Shown: one piece after another, positions 18,047 through 27,271 of the stretch
Layout: every line of letters starts with the position of its first letter
Position numbering within the stretch: the first letter of the stretch is position 1
DNA from: Streptococcus uberis
Lineage (GTDB): Bacteria > Bacillota > Bacilli > Lactobacillales > Streptococcaceae
DNA length: 38,810 bases
Direction of reading: 5' to 3'
NCBI RefSeq assembly: GCF_000785785.1
Contig: NZ_JRQN01000020.1
Coordinates: forward strand, 1-38,810
Program-made: the position numbers and the translations under genes
The notes under the pieces: generated by a model
Told to the model about the DNA's origin: nothing
The model's input: the letters and a program-made list of their open reading frames with translations, nothing else
The model's database searches: none

Positions 18047-18075
18047 ATTATACCGTTTTTTAGGGAGCCTGTCAA
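18047..18075 (-). promoter_or_regulatory. Consensus promoter of pyrF-pyrE
   Basis: TTGACA (18070-18075), a 17-bp spacer and TATAAT (18047-18052) are a perfect sigma-70-type match on the minus strand, about 155 bases upstream of pyrF. The leader between it and pyrF holds the PyrR site and attenuator. The rest of the 431-bp gap (18076-18323) holds the adhesin terminator and no gene. Confidence 0.9.
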
Positions 18076-18159
18076 AAAGAAGTTGATGTGGAACTTGGCG
18101 AGTGCTTTAAGAATGAAAGATTTGATAAGGCAAAAAATAAGATACTAATCGCTCTAAAT

Positions 18160-18192
18160 ATAAAAAAAAGAAAGGAACACAATCGTCCTTTC
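18160..18192 (-). terminator. Terminator after the Cna-B adhesin
   Basis: GAAAGGA (18186-18192 read on minus) and TCCTTTC (18170-18176) form a 7-bp stem with a 9-base loop, followed by eight T on the minus strand. It lies about 130 bases after the adhesin stop. Confidence 0.75.
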
Positions 18193-18323
18193 TCAGTATT
18201 CACAATTATCACCCCATTCCAATTGATCAAGCGCCTTCTTAATGACTAGGCTCCAACAATTGAAAAGAAAAATGGGTATTAATTACTGTATGATACATTA
18301 GATTAGGTATGTCTCAAGCTAAA

Positions 18324-20682
18324 TTAACCGTTCTCTAGTTTTTTCTTGCGAATGGTGTACCCAATACCGAGTCCAAGTAAGATAAGTCCAAAGATAGCGT
18401 AGATTGGATTATCTATACTATTAGTCAATGGAAGCTTTTCTTTTTTAGTTGGCTTGGTATTTGAGTTTGCTAGAGAAGTTGGCTCATCTTTTTTAGTTGG
18501 CTTATCATTTGATTTTGATGGAGGAGTTGGCTTATCTTGCTTAGGCGTATAGCTATTAGTAATATTCATACCATCAACAGTAGCTGTGTAACCTAACGGG
18601 ACATTAACTTCTTCAACGCTGTAGCTAATTGCTTTACCGTTAGCATATTTTGCAATATTTTTGAATGTATAAGACCACTTAGTATCGGCTGTGGCTACAG
18701 TAGTTAATCCAGTATCTTGACCATTTGCTAAAAGTTTAACTGTAATGGCATTCGGACGAATACCATCCTTGTCATCGCCATCTTTCCAAGTCTTAGTTCC
18801 TGAAACCTCTGTTGTTTCAGTTGTGTAAGCATTTGTAATAATAAAGTTTTTGGCATCTGTAGCGTCAACTGTAGAAATATAGCCTGATGGAACAGTCACT
18901 TCTTTAACAGTGTAGCTGATTACTTTACCGTCAGCTTTCTCATCAAGGTTAGTGAATTGGGCTGTCCAATTGTTGTCAGGTGTCAACTCAAGTACCTTAC
19001 CATCTACTGCTTCACCATTAACGTAAAGTTGAACACTAACACTAGTAGGACGTTTACCATCTTGGTTGTTATTATCTGACCACACTTTATTAACTGTCAC
19101 TGCTGTTTTACCTGGTGTATAGCTATTGATCAAGTTATAGCCATCCACTGTAGTTGTATAATCAGCAACAGGTTCCTCTGTGACAGTGTAGTTAATTTGT
19201 TTGCCATCTTTGTAAGCTTCAAGATTATCAAAACTGTATGCCCAATTTTCAGAAGCTGTAACTTCTTTAGAGGCTACTTTTTCACCATTAGCTAGTAAGT
19301 TTACAGTAATTGAAGCAGGACGCTTACCATCTTGATTACGATTATCATTCCAAGTCTTAGTTCCTGATACAGTTGTCTTTTTGGTTTCATTCTCGACATT
19401 AAGGAGAGTTCCTTCTCTATCAGAATCATTAACAGTGAATGTCAATTCTTGACTCTTTAATAAATCAAAATCAATCCAATCTGGGCAGAGACTTCTTTAA
19501 CAACATAATTTCCAACTGGCAATCCTTTTACATTAGCAACACCATTAGCATCAGTTACTAGCTTTAAGACTGCTTCACCATTTAAAATTGCTGTTCCTTC
19601 TGTATTTTTCAATTCAAATGTTACACCGGGAATAGCAATTGCTGTTCCTTTAGTTTTCTTGACAATTTTCAACTCACCCTTCACTGTACCTGTAACACCT
19701 GCATTGGCATTAACGTTATCAACAGCATAGTTGAAGTCTTCACCATTGACAGCATCTTTACCATTTTCTGTATACCAAGCTTTAGAATTATTAACAAATT
19801 GCTTTTGGCTTTGGTCTGTGATTTTTGTCTTATAATAAATCGAAAATTGATTTAGGGAGGCATAGCTTGGGCAATAACTACTGTTATATTATTGCCATTA
19901 ACTGTAATACTTGAACCAGGATACTGTTTTGCAAAATCTGTTAGAGCATTTGCTCCTGATAGTGTCGTATTAGAGTTACCTGATACAGTAATTTCAAAAC
20001 TATCTGTAACAAGTTCTTGCCCTCCTTGAATGCTATCTTCAATACGAATATCTGAATCTACGTATGATTTGTTTAAGTTTGCATTCAACCACCAGTTAAC
20101 ATGTTCTGTATCCGAAGTGTACATGCTACCTGTCTTGTAATAGAAGACACTATTTACACCTGCTTCCGGTTTAACTACAGTTACAGTCGTGCTTTTGCCT
20201 CCTGAAAATATAGTTCCTGACTTCTTATCTTCCGAAGTGGTATTAGTGGTATTTCTACCTTCAATTTCAAAGGTAACGTATCCCGAAACATCCTCTAAAT
20301 TATCAACACTGCTATTAAATGTAATGGTTGCTCCGTCTTGTCTAATAACAGCTTCTCCGACATTAACACCTTTAACCGTCAACGGAAGCGTTTTGGCGTA
20401 TCCATTAAAGGTAGGTTGGCCACTATTCGTCCAACCAACAGTTATTGTATCCCCATTCTGAATATTATGACTCGAATTCTCAGCAAAATTTACTGTAACA
20501 GCTACTTTACCGCCATCTTGAATTTCTGTGCTAGAAACACTTAAGTCAGTCACTACTGTCGAACTAATATCACTACCTTGAGCCAATACTACCGTCGTAA
20601 ATACTAAACTACTCGCAAGACCTCCGAATAAAATGATAACAGTTATCAATAGATTACTTAGTTTCCTCGTGACTCTCTCCAT
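18324..20682 (-). CDS. Cell-wall-anchored Cna-B repeat surface adhesin, two frameshifts
   Basis: A surface protein of about 786 aa after correction. It has a signal peptide (residues 1-35, ending VVLAQG), an N-terminal adhesin-type Ig-like region (about 36-300) and a SpaA-like domain (GELKIVKKTKG to VKEVSA). Three Cna-B domains follow, each with V-x-G/K-x-K-x-W, then Y-T/S-V-x-E, then N-S/A-YT, consistent with Lys-Asn isopeptide bonds. A Pro/Lys linker, a sorting motif LPLTN, a hydrophobic segment and RKKK complete it. The frame breaks near 19866 and 19483; adding one base at each restores VIAQGYASLNQF and VSAPDWIDFD. GGGGGT precedes the start, and the ATG at 20682 is better placed than the GTG before it. 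The ligand is unknown. Confidence 0.87.
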
Positions 20683-20774
20683 CACTACTACCCCCTAAAT
20701 TTTAGTTTGAATAAACAATATTAACAGATACTACATACATCAAAAACCGAATACATGTGAATCTATTAAAATAA

Positions 20775-20783
20775 ATTGTAACA
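20775..20783 (-). promoter_or_regulatory. Extended -10 promoter of the Cna-B adhesin
   Basis: Minus-strand TGT followed by TACAAT (20775-20780) forms an extended -10 about 90 bases upstream of the start. No good -35 box is seen. The rest of the gap to 20878 is AT-rich without a gene. Confidence 0.5.
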
Positions 20784-20874
20784 TAATTATCGCTAAAATG
20801 AAAAGACAATAATAAAAAAGGTATTTAAACGATTTGAAAATACTAAAGTGGAGTTAGCCTATTTGAGAGGATGA

Positions 20875-20897
20875 AAAAACCTATCCAAAAGATAGGT
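20875..20897 (-). terminator. Terminator after the unknown 182-aa gene
   Basis: ACCTATC and GATAGGT (20879-20885 and 20891-20897) form a perfect 7-bp stem with a 5-base loop, followed on the minus strand by TTTTTTC. Confidence 0.85.
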
Positions 20898-20905
20898 CAT
20901 CAGTC

Positions 20906-21454
20906 TTATTCTCTAATACCAAGGGCTTCTGGTGCAGCCTGCTTGGGACTTTGGTAATGTTTAATAAAGGCTTCTTCTTCAATATTGACCATTTTGATTT
21001 GGTCATATAATACAGGTGGAACTGGAACCTCTTTTAATGACATGACAATGATTTTCAATGATGAAAAGACATCAATCAAGACACCAAAAACACGAATCCG
21101 TTTGTCTCCAAGAATAGCTTGAAAGACCTCCTTGTCCTGACAAAGATCAACCAAATTTTCCAAGCCATGAATCCATGTATCCACAATTTGAAGAGTTTTA
21201 TTCATTAATTTGAATGCTTTCTCTTCATACCAGAAAGTTGATTCAATCAACCGTTGTTGGTAATCCAATTGATTAATGACTGAAACAATTTCACCGAGTT
21301 CAGACTGAACAGAATGAGCAGAAAATTCACCACCTAAAATAGAAGGTGTCCGCTCAACCAACTGTAACTCATCCTTAAACAGTGTCAAATAATGAATACT
21401 GACCAATAATTTTTGTATTAATATTTTATGACCATTTTGCCCAGTACGACTCAT
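20906..21454 (-). CDS. Unrecognised 182-aa cytoplasmic protein
   Basis: I do not recognise this protein. It begins MSRTGQNGHKILIQKLLV, is predominantly helix-forming, and lacks a signal peptide or clear membrane segment. The C-terminus is SPKQAAPEALGIRE. Two ATGs are possible; the inner one has AAGAAGGGG six bases upstream, the outer one (21484) has no ribosome-binding site. It has its own promoter and terminator, so it is a monocistronic unit between the capsule locus and the adhesin. It is well composed and not disrupted, so it is probably a real gene. Confidence 0.75.
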   Translation of the reverse strand: MSRTGQNGHKILIQKLLVSIHYLTLFKDELQLVERTPSILGGEFSAHSVQSELGEIVSVINQLDYQQRLIESTFWYEEKAFKLMNKTLQIVDTWIHGLENLVDLCQDKEVFQAILGDKRIRVFGVLIDVFSSLKIIVMSLKEVPVPPVLYDQIKMVNIEEEAFIKHYQSPKQAAPEALGIRE

Positions 21455-21500
21455 ATGACACCCCTTCTTTGAAAACTCTTCCATGGAAAACTATATTATT

Positions 21501-21529
21501 AATATAACACAAGACACCTAAAAGGGCAA
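21501..21529 (-). promoter_or_regulatory. Promoter of the unknown 182-aa gene
   Basis: TTGCCC (21524-21529), a 17-bp spacer and TATATT (21501-21506) with a TG one base upstream of the -10. It starts transcription about 40 bases before the inner ATG. Confidence 0.7.
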
Positions 21530-21563
21530 TTCAATTCCTTGAAAAGTAACTGAAAGGAAGAAA

Positions 21564-21701
21564 TTAGTCACGTCTAAACAAATCTCTCGTGTAGACCTTG
21601 TTTTCGACATCATCAAGGGCATCGTCATATCTGTTGGCAATAATAGCTTGTGACTCTTGTTTGAATGCTTCTTTAAGTTCCTTAGGTAAAAAATACTTAT
21701 T
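21564..21701 (-). pseudogene. C-terminal remnant of UDP-glucose 6-dehydrogenase
   Basis: A 45-codon open stretch ends in [20 protein letters not shown] and a TAA stop at 21564-21566. This matches the C-terminus of UDP-glucose dehydrogenase (HasB/Ugd family), which oxidises UDP-glucose to UDP-glucuronate. The other ~350 residues are absent, and the stretch is bounded upstream by a stop codon. There is no start or ribosome-binding site. It lies just downstream of neuA in the same direction and is probably a relic of an earlier capsule or glucuronate gene. The rest of the 309-bp gap (21485-21793) holds the promoter at 21501-21529 and otherwise AT-rich DNA with no clear terminator for the capsule operon. 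Confidence 0.72.
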
Positions 21702-21793
21702 TCAGAAAAGAGAATTTTATAATAATTCCAAAATATACTTAGATCTTACTTCTTTGTTTACTTTTAAAAAATAAGTAGCAATTTACATAAATC

Positions 21794-23029
21794 TCATTTA
21801 TTATTTGATAAAAATTCCATATAGCTATCTTGTAGCTTATTTTCTACATTTTTTTTAAAATGTAAACCATCTGACGTTTTTTGATAGTCTAGAACTTCAT
21901 TTTGGGCAACTAACTTATTTATATCAAATATTGGTATATTTTTTTTTCGACTATAATCTAATAACCAAGTATTGACTTTCTTGATATCACTATTTTTGAC
22001 AGAATCTCTAAATAAAGTATAAGCAATAGTAGTCATGTAATAACTAATATTTCTTGAAGAAAAGGTATTAAATAGCTTTTCAAAATCCCTACAAATTTTA
22101 TCTATATTTGACCCAACTATTAGATCGTTAACACCAATTGATACAAAAACTTCTTTTATATTTTCTGTTAAAATGGTATCAATATTTTCCAATAATGTGG
22201 ATAAGGTTACTCCGCCTTGTGAATAGTTACTATATCCTTCTATTGATATAGTAAGCATTCTTGAATCGCCCAAAATAAGTTTTGAAGAATCATAACAAAT
22301 TAACTTAAGATAATTGTCTCTATAAAAATCTTTATTTTCGTTCTCTCTTCGCTTATAGTCAAAAAATAAGTGTCCAATTACATGGATAAAATCATCATGA
22401 GTATCAACATCTAAAGAATATTCCTTTGACATTTCATAAGCATAAGTTTTTTTTGTAAAAAAGCTCTTATTTGATAAATAAGTTTTCTTATCAGAAATAT
22501 AGATAGCTCCATTTGGATAGTAAAGTTTTTGTAACTCTTGCCTACGGTAACCTCTGTCAGCACCAACCATATCCTGAGCATAACCATCAGACGACAATGT
22601 TGTGAAAAGGTTTGGATGCTTGTCTACTTCAGAAAAACTAACAACATTATCAACATCATGAGAAAGATAGTAATTTATTGCTTCTTCGATATGCCACGCT
22701 TTCCTTAATGGTGATGTCACTTGCAACAAAACAAATACTTGATCATCATCAAATTCAGTTAAAAAATCTTGAATCATATCGTATGAAGTAGCTGTATCAG
22801 AGGCATACTTTGCATTTCTCATCACAACAGAGATACCACGCTCCAAACAAATATCGCGATATAATTCTGAATCCGTACTTACAAAAATATTTTCTTGTTC
22901 GAACAATCCTGTTTTAAGTGCAGCATCTATTGTATGAAAAATCATAGGTTTTCCAGAAAGATAAAGCATATTTTTATCAGGTAACCCTTTTGAACCAGAA
23001 CGAGCAGGAATTATACATATCGGTTTCAT
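21794..23029 (-). CDS. neuA: CMP-sialic acid synthetase with C-terminal SGNH esterase domain
   Basis: Activates sialic acid with CTP to CMP-NeuAc. The N-terminal ~230 residues have the cytidylyltransferase motif IIPARSGSKGLPDKN and the VLLQVTSPLR strand. A second domain (about residues 255-405) shows SGNH/GDSL hydrolase blocks: GDSR, GGVT, GVND and DGLHF. In group B Streptococcus NeuA the equivalent domain removes O-acetyl groups from sialic acid, so the same is inferred here. The 411-aa length fits the bifunctional form. AGAGGACT precedes the ATG, 12 bp after neuD. It is the last full gene of the capsule operon. Confidence 0.92.
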   Translation of the reverse strand: MKPICIIPARSGSKGLPDKNMLYLSGKPMIFHTIDAALKTGLFEQENIFVSTDSELYRDICLERGISVVMRNAKYASDTATSYDMIQDFLTEFDDDQVFVLLQVTSPLRKAWHIEEAINYYLSHDVDNVVSFSEVDKHPNLFTTLSSDGYAQDMVGADRGYRRQELQKLYYPNGAIYISDKKTYLSNKSFFTKKTYAYEMSKEYSLDVDTHDDFIHVIGHLFFDYKRRENENKDFYRDNYLKLICYDSSKLILGDSRMLTISIEGYSNYSQGGVTLSTLLENIDTILTENIKEVFVSIGVNDLIVGSNIDKICRDFEKLFNTFSSRNISYYMTTIAYTLFRDSVKNSDIKKVNTWLLDYSRKKNIPIFDINKLVAQNEVLDYQKTSDGLHFKKNVENKLQDSYMEFLSNNK

Positions 23030-23041
23030 TTTTTTAGTCCT

Positions 23042-23671
23042 CTACTTAATTTTTTTTGCTGGAATTCCAACATATGTACCACTCTCAACAATATCACTAA
23101 TAATAACTGCCCCCGCACCAATTATTGTCTGTGAAGTAATGCTTAATGTTTGAGTAATGACACTAGCACTACCAAAGTAAACTTCCTCTTCAATTTTACA
23201 TAGACCATTTATCGTTGCATTTGGGGCAATATTACAATGTGACTTAACGATAGTATGGTGTTCAATCAATGCTCCAGTATTAACTACGTTATTATCAAAC
23301 AGTTGAACTTTTGAACCAATAAAAGCCCCGAAACCAATAAATATTCCTCTACCACATATACTTTCTGGTGTTAAAACTAAGGCATCTGGACTAATAATAT
23401 TAATAATAGAATGATAATAGTTCTTTGCAACATAATCAAAAAGTTCACGCCTTTTAGCATTATCTCCAATTGTAATAAATACAGCATCTATCATACCATT
23501 ATCTAAAAATTTCAAGACATCATACATTCTCCCTAAGACAGGGTAACCATCATGTTCTGAAATATCCTTATCATCAAAAAAACCAATAAATTCGTAAGAT
23601 AGATTATCTATTACTGGTACAATAGCATCTGCATGACTTCCAGCTCCTAAAAAAGCTAACTTTTTTTTCAT
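23042..23671 (-). CDS. neuD: Sialic acid O-acetyltransferase NeuD
   Basis: A 209-aa protein with an N-terminal PglD-type domain (LAFLGAGSHADAIVPVI) that is followed by a left-handed beta-helix with hexapeptide repeats (GRGIFIGFGAFIGSKVQL, IAPNATINGLCKI, VGIPAKKIK). NeuD of group B Streptococcus O-acetylates sialic acid using acetyl-CoA; that activity is inferred from family membership. The start overlaps the neuC stop by four bases, indicating translational coupling. Confidence 0.9.
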   Translation of the reverse strand: MKKKLAFLGAGSHADAIVPVIDNLSYEFIGFFDDKDISEHDGYPVLGRMYDVLKFLDNGMIDAVFITIGDNAKRRELFDYVAKNYYHSIINIISPDALVLTPESICGRGIFIGFGAFIGSKVQLFDNNVVNTGALIEHHTIVKSHCNIAPNATINGLCKIEEEVYFGSASVITQTLSITSQTIIGAGAVIISDIVESGTYVGIPAKKIK

Positions 23672-24821
23672 AAATCAAATACCTCGTCTAAATCATAAAA
23701 TGGCTGCGAAATTGATGGACATTCATCAAGGTAATTCTTGATAGCATTATAAGCATTTAAAGAGGCATTAGGTTGGTAATAAGGATTAGAAAAATCAACT
23801 ATTTTTTCCATCTCTTCTAACCCCATTAGAATTTCATCACAAGTCACAGGAGTATTTAAAACACTTTTACCACAGAGACGTCCTTTCTGTCTATCACCAA
23901 TATTCAACGTTGGCTTACTTAAGGAAGGAACTTCTATTAAACCAGATGATGAATTACCAACTAACCCAATTGAATGTCTTATTAGTGAGTGATACTGTTG
24001 TGTTGACAATGAAGCAAAACTATAACAATTTTGATGATTTTCAAGATAAGATGAAATTTCTAAAGAAATTTCATCAGAACCAGTATCTGAATTAGAACCA
24101 ATAAAGATACATTGTTTTCCAAATCTACTTAAAGTATCCAATACGATTGACATCTGAGCTCCAGCAGAAAGTCCTTCTTCAAAAGTTACAGGATGATATA
24201 ATACAACTAAGTATTTTTCCTCCAAACTAATAGTTAATTGTTCTTCTAATTCGTTTTTTGATAAGGGTGGAATTGATAATGCGTTTTCAACACCTAATGA
24301 TCCCGTATTAATAACAAATCTAGGCTCTCTCCCATCTGAATAACACGTTTGCGAAACTTTTCAGTAGCTACAAGATGTAAATGACTCATCTTAGTTACAG
24401 CATGACGAATATATTCATCAAAATTTCCTAGTGATGTCTCACCACCATGCAAATGACAAACTGGGACATTATAAATTAACGCAACATTTACAACTGGCAA
24501 TATTTCATAGCGATCACCTAAAACAATAACTAAATCATATACATTTTTTTGAAAAATATCAGTCAAATTTAAATGTAATGTTGACATACTTTTTGATACT
24601 GTCTCTTTCTTAGTATCAATTAGGTTGAGTGGTATTTTATAAGCAATATGAAAACCATCCCTTTCAAGTTGAAGGAAAGTATTTCCATATTTTTCTTCAA
24701 GGTGCATTGCCGTAGCAATAATATCAAGACTTATTTCACAATCTTCAGAAAGTTTTTGAATTAATGGTCTCATAATGCCATATTCAGCACGTGAACCCGT
24801 AACCAAACAAATTTTTTTCAT
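23668..24821 (-). CDS. neuC: UDP-GlcNAc 2-epimerase (hydrolysing), one frameshift
   Basis: Converts UDP-GlcNAc to ManNAc and UDP, the first committed step of sialic acid synthesis. It begins MKKICLVTGSRAEYGIMRPL, with HLHGGETSLGNFDEYIRHAVTKMSHLH giving the epimerase active-site region. The frame breaks near 24323 at MGES, where AGCCCT has become AGCCT. One base restores MGESPRFVINTGSLGVEN and a total of 384 aa, the normal NeuC length. The C-terminal half holds YHPVTFEEG and VGNSSSGLIEVPSL. It overlaps neuD by four bases and lies 32 bp after neuB. Probably a sequencing error, but a phase or capsule-loss mutation is possible. Confidence 0.88.
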
Positions 24822-24853
24822 ATTATATTCCAATGTATTTCAAATAATAATTA

Positions 24854-25870
24854 CTACAATTGATTTTCAAATCGGGAATCACAGATTATTTCATCCTCTT
24901 CGAAACTAACTTGTGCTTCTTTTCCTAAGATATCATACCAAAACATTGGAGATATTCCGTTTCCTGGGCGTTTTACTGTAATATTTTTCTCTGTAAATAT
25001 TTCTCCCTTTTTAATCGCCCCTAAAGCTACTACAGATTTTCGAGCAACTATTTTATTTTTTTCTTCTACTGGGTCTGGAATTTTTTCAAAGCGCCCTAAA
25101 GACTGTTCAATAATTCTAATTCCTTTCACTAAAGCTTCTAGAATTTCAGGAGTTGCACTTGCTTTATGATCAGGACCTTCCATTTCAGTATCCAAGGTGA
25201 AATGTTTTTCAATTACTTCTGCCCCCATTGCTACCGCAGCAATAGGAACTTCTGAACCAATTGAATGATCAGAATATCCTATGGTAAACTCTGGAAACTC
25301 TTCTTTGAGTGTATGGATAACATTTAAATTTAATGATGAATATGGCGTTGGGTACTCAGTTGTACAATGTAAAATCGAAATATCATTTGTACCATTTTGT
25401 TGAAGAATTTCTACTGCTCGATGAATCTCATCCATCATTGCCATACCAGTCGAAAGAATAACTTTTTTCTTTTGTTTCCCAATTTTTTCAAGATAAGGTA
25501 GATTGGTGATCTCCCCTGACGGAATCTTATAGACTGGCATATCTGTTGAAATCAAAAAGTTTAACGACTCCTCATCAAAAGGGGTAGAAAAAGTATCAAC
25601 TCCTTTATTAAGTGCATAATTTCGCATTTCTAAGTATTCATCAAAACTTAGTTCCAATCGCTTAGTCATTTCTAATTGACTATCCAATGTACCTGTTGTC
25701 ACTTTTTGATACTCTGCTTTGGGAGCAAATTTTGAAATTAATTTCTCCGCCTTAAACGTTTGAAACTTAACAGCATCAACACCACATTCAACAGCCACAT
25801 CAACCATTTTTTTTGCTAATGAAATATTTCCATTGTGATTACAACCAATCTCAGCAATAATGTAAACCAT
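24854..25870 (-). CDS. neuB: N-acetylneuraminate synthase
   Basis: Condenses ManNAc with phosphoenolpyruvate to form sialic acid. The 338-aa protein begins MVYIIAEIGCNHNGNISLAK with the NeuB barrel, contains KIPSGEITNLPYLE, ILSTGMA, LHCTTEYPTPYSSLNL and IGYSDHS, and ends in an antifreeze-like SAF domain (from about residue 280, ARKSVVALGAIKKGE). AAGGAG lies seven bases before the ATG. It directly follows the flippase gene. Confidence 0.96.
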   Translation of the reverse strand: MVYIIAEIGCNHNGNISLAKKMVDVAVECGVDAVKFQTFKAEKLISKFAPKAEYQKVTTGTLDSQLEMTKRLELSFDEYLEMRNYALNKGVDTFSTPFDEESLNFLISTDMPVYKIPSGEITNLPYLEKIGKQKKKVILSTGMAMMDEIHRAVEILQQNGTNDISILHCTTEYPTPYSSLNLNVIHTLKEEFPEFTIGYSDHSIGSEVPIAAVAMGAEVIEKHFTLDTEMEGPDHKASATPEILEALVKGIRIIEQSLGRFEKIPDPVEEKNKIVARKSVVALGAIKKGEIFTEKNITVKRPGNGISPMFWYDILGKEAQVSFEEDEIICDSRFENQL

Positions 25871-27271
25871 TTATGTACTCCTTTTTAATTTCTTTATATA
25901 GTAACTAATTGTTTTCTTGTTAATAATATAGTATCCCAATAAAATTAAGAAACCTATAAAAAATCGCAATACGGGTATTTTAATCAATACATTCATTACT
26001 AGTGCATAACAAATAACAATAGAAATTAATGTAATATAGTCTCTGGCATTCACTTCATGATAATTGTATTTTATTTTGGAAATGATATGATGAAAGACAA
26101 GTAGAATTGAATAAGATAGTAATGTCGCAACAGCAGCTCCAAAGCTACTATAATGCGGAATCAAATAGATATTTATTGCCCAATTAAAAAATGCTGCTAT
26201 TAAAGTCCCTATAGGAATCCAAACTGTGTTGGCATGATAAAACTGAACGTTCACAGGGAAGGTATATAGAAATACCAAAAAATAGCTGACAATAATAATT
26301 GAAATAAAATCAATAGTTCCGGCATAATTTTTTCCACCTAGGATTATTGCTAATTCTGGAAAAATAGTAAGATAACCAAGTGTAATCAAAACACCCAGAT
26401 ATTGATAGTTTTTCACGTATGTGGAAAGATTTGTATCTTTATTTTTTTTTGCCTCAAAATACCACGGTACCCAAGCTGTATTTATACTATTAAGAACTAT
26501 CTGTATAAGCATTCCAAGAGAGTAACCAAAACTATATAATGCAACTTCTCGAGTTCCTTTGTAGGAGGCTAACATGATTCTATCAAGCTGATTTAAAACT
26601 TGATGTCCAAACAAATGAAATATTAAAGGGATTGATATCGAGATAATAAAATAAAAATATTTTGTTTTAAAAGGTACGGAACTGTGCTGATATATATAAA
26701 ATATAGCAATGGCTGCAACAATTATATTAGGGATAAGTGCACCAAAAATTCTGGAGTAAAAATCATTTTCCGAAAAGAACAAAAAGCTCAATGTTAGTCC
26801 AACTGAAAATAAAGCATTTAACAAGGAAAGAATAAAATTGAAAAAGCTTTTTTGCAACTGGATAAAATATTGTCCAAAGAAATTAAAAATATAATTAGTA
26901 AAACTTTGAACGATCAATAAAACAAATACAAGTTCCGAAAATCCCAATAATTTTGAAAAAAAACTTCTAAAAAGATAACTAATTACAAAAAAGATTAAGA
27001 AGCTAATATTACTAATCATTAATGCACTACTTGAAAAATTATCAAATTCTTCTTTGTAGATTGTTTTTCCTGAACTAAGGGAACCGCTGGTCTGTAGGCC
27101 AATAAAGAGACTAATTATTCCAACCCATGACACATATAAACTATATTGACCAAACACTTCTACACTAATCAATCTTGTATAAATTGGTAAGGTAATAAAA
27201 GCTAGCCCTTGAATCAAAAGGTTACCAACGGTATAGATTAATCCCGACTGAAATAATTTTTTCACATCCAT
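25871..27271 (-). CDS. wzx: Capsule repeat-unit flippase (Wzx-like)
   Basis: A 466-aa polytopic membrane protein of the polysaccharide-transport MATE-like family, with about 12-14 membrane segments. The N-terminus KLFQSGLIYTVGNLLIQGLAFITLP is typical of Wzx flippases. It would move lipid-linked repeat units to the outer face of the membrane. The start overlaps the preceding sialyltransferase gene by 10 bp and has AAGGAAAAGTC upstream. It is followed by neuB, as the flippase is in group B Streptococcus (CpsL). Confidence 0.9.
   Translation of the reverse strand: MDVKKLFQSGLIYTVGNLLIQGLAFITLPIYTRLISVEVFGQYSLYVSWVGIISLFIGLQTSGSLSSGKTIYKEEFDNFSSSALMISNISFLIFFVISYLFRSFFSKLLGFSELVFVLLIVQSFTNYIFNFFGQYFIQLQKSFFNFILSLLNALFSVGLTLSFLFFSENDFYSRIFGALIPNIIVAAIAIFYIYQHSSVPFKTKYFYFIISISIPLIFHLFGHQVLNQLDRIMLASYKGTREVALYSFGYSLGMLIQIVLNSINTAWVPWYFEAKKNKDTNLSTYVKNYQYLGVLITLGYLTIFPELAIILGGKNYAGTIDFISIIIVSYFLVFLYTFPVNVQFYHANTVWIPIGTLIAAFFNWAINIYLIPHYSSFGAAVATLLSYSILLVFHHIISKIKYNYHEVNARDYITLISIVICYALVMNVLIKIPVLRFFIGFLILLGYYIINKKTISYYIKKLKRST

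Noticed and set aside
18062..18235. Plus-strand open stretch of about 57 codons (EVDVELGECFKNERFDKAKN...)
   Set aside because: It begins after a TAG with no start codon or ribosome-binding site, overlaps the pyrF promoter and the adhesin terminator, and matches no family I recognise.
21485..21793. Insertion sequence or transposase at the capsule edge
   Set aside because: No transposase fragment or terminal inverted repeats were found. The only recognisable coding remnant is the UDP-glucose dehydrogenase C-terminus.
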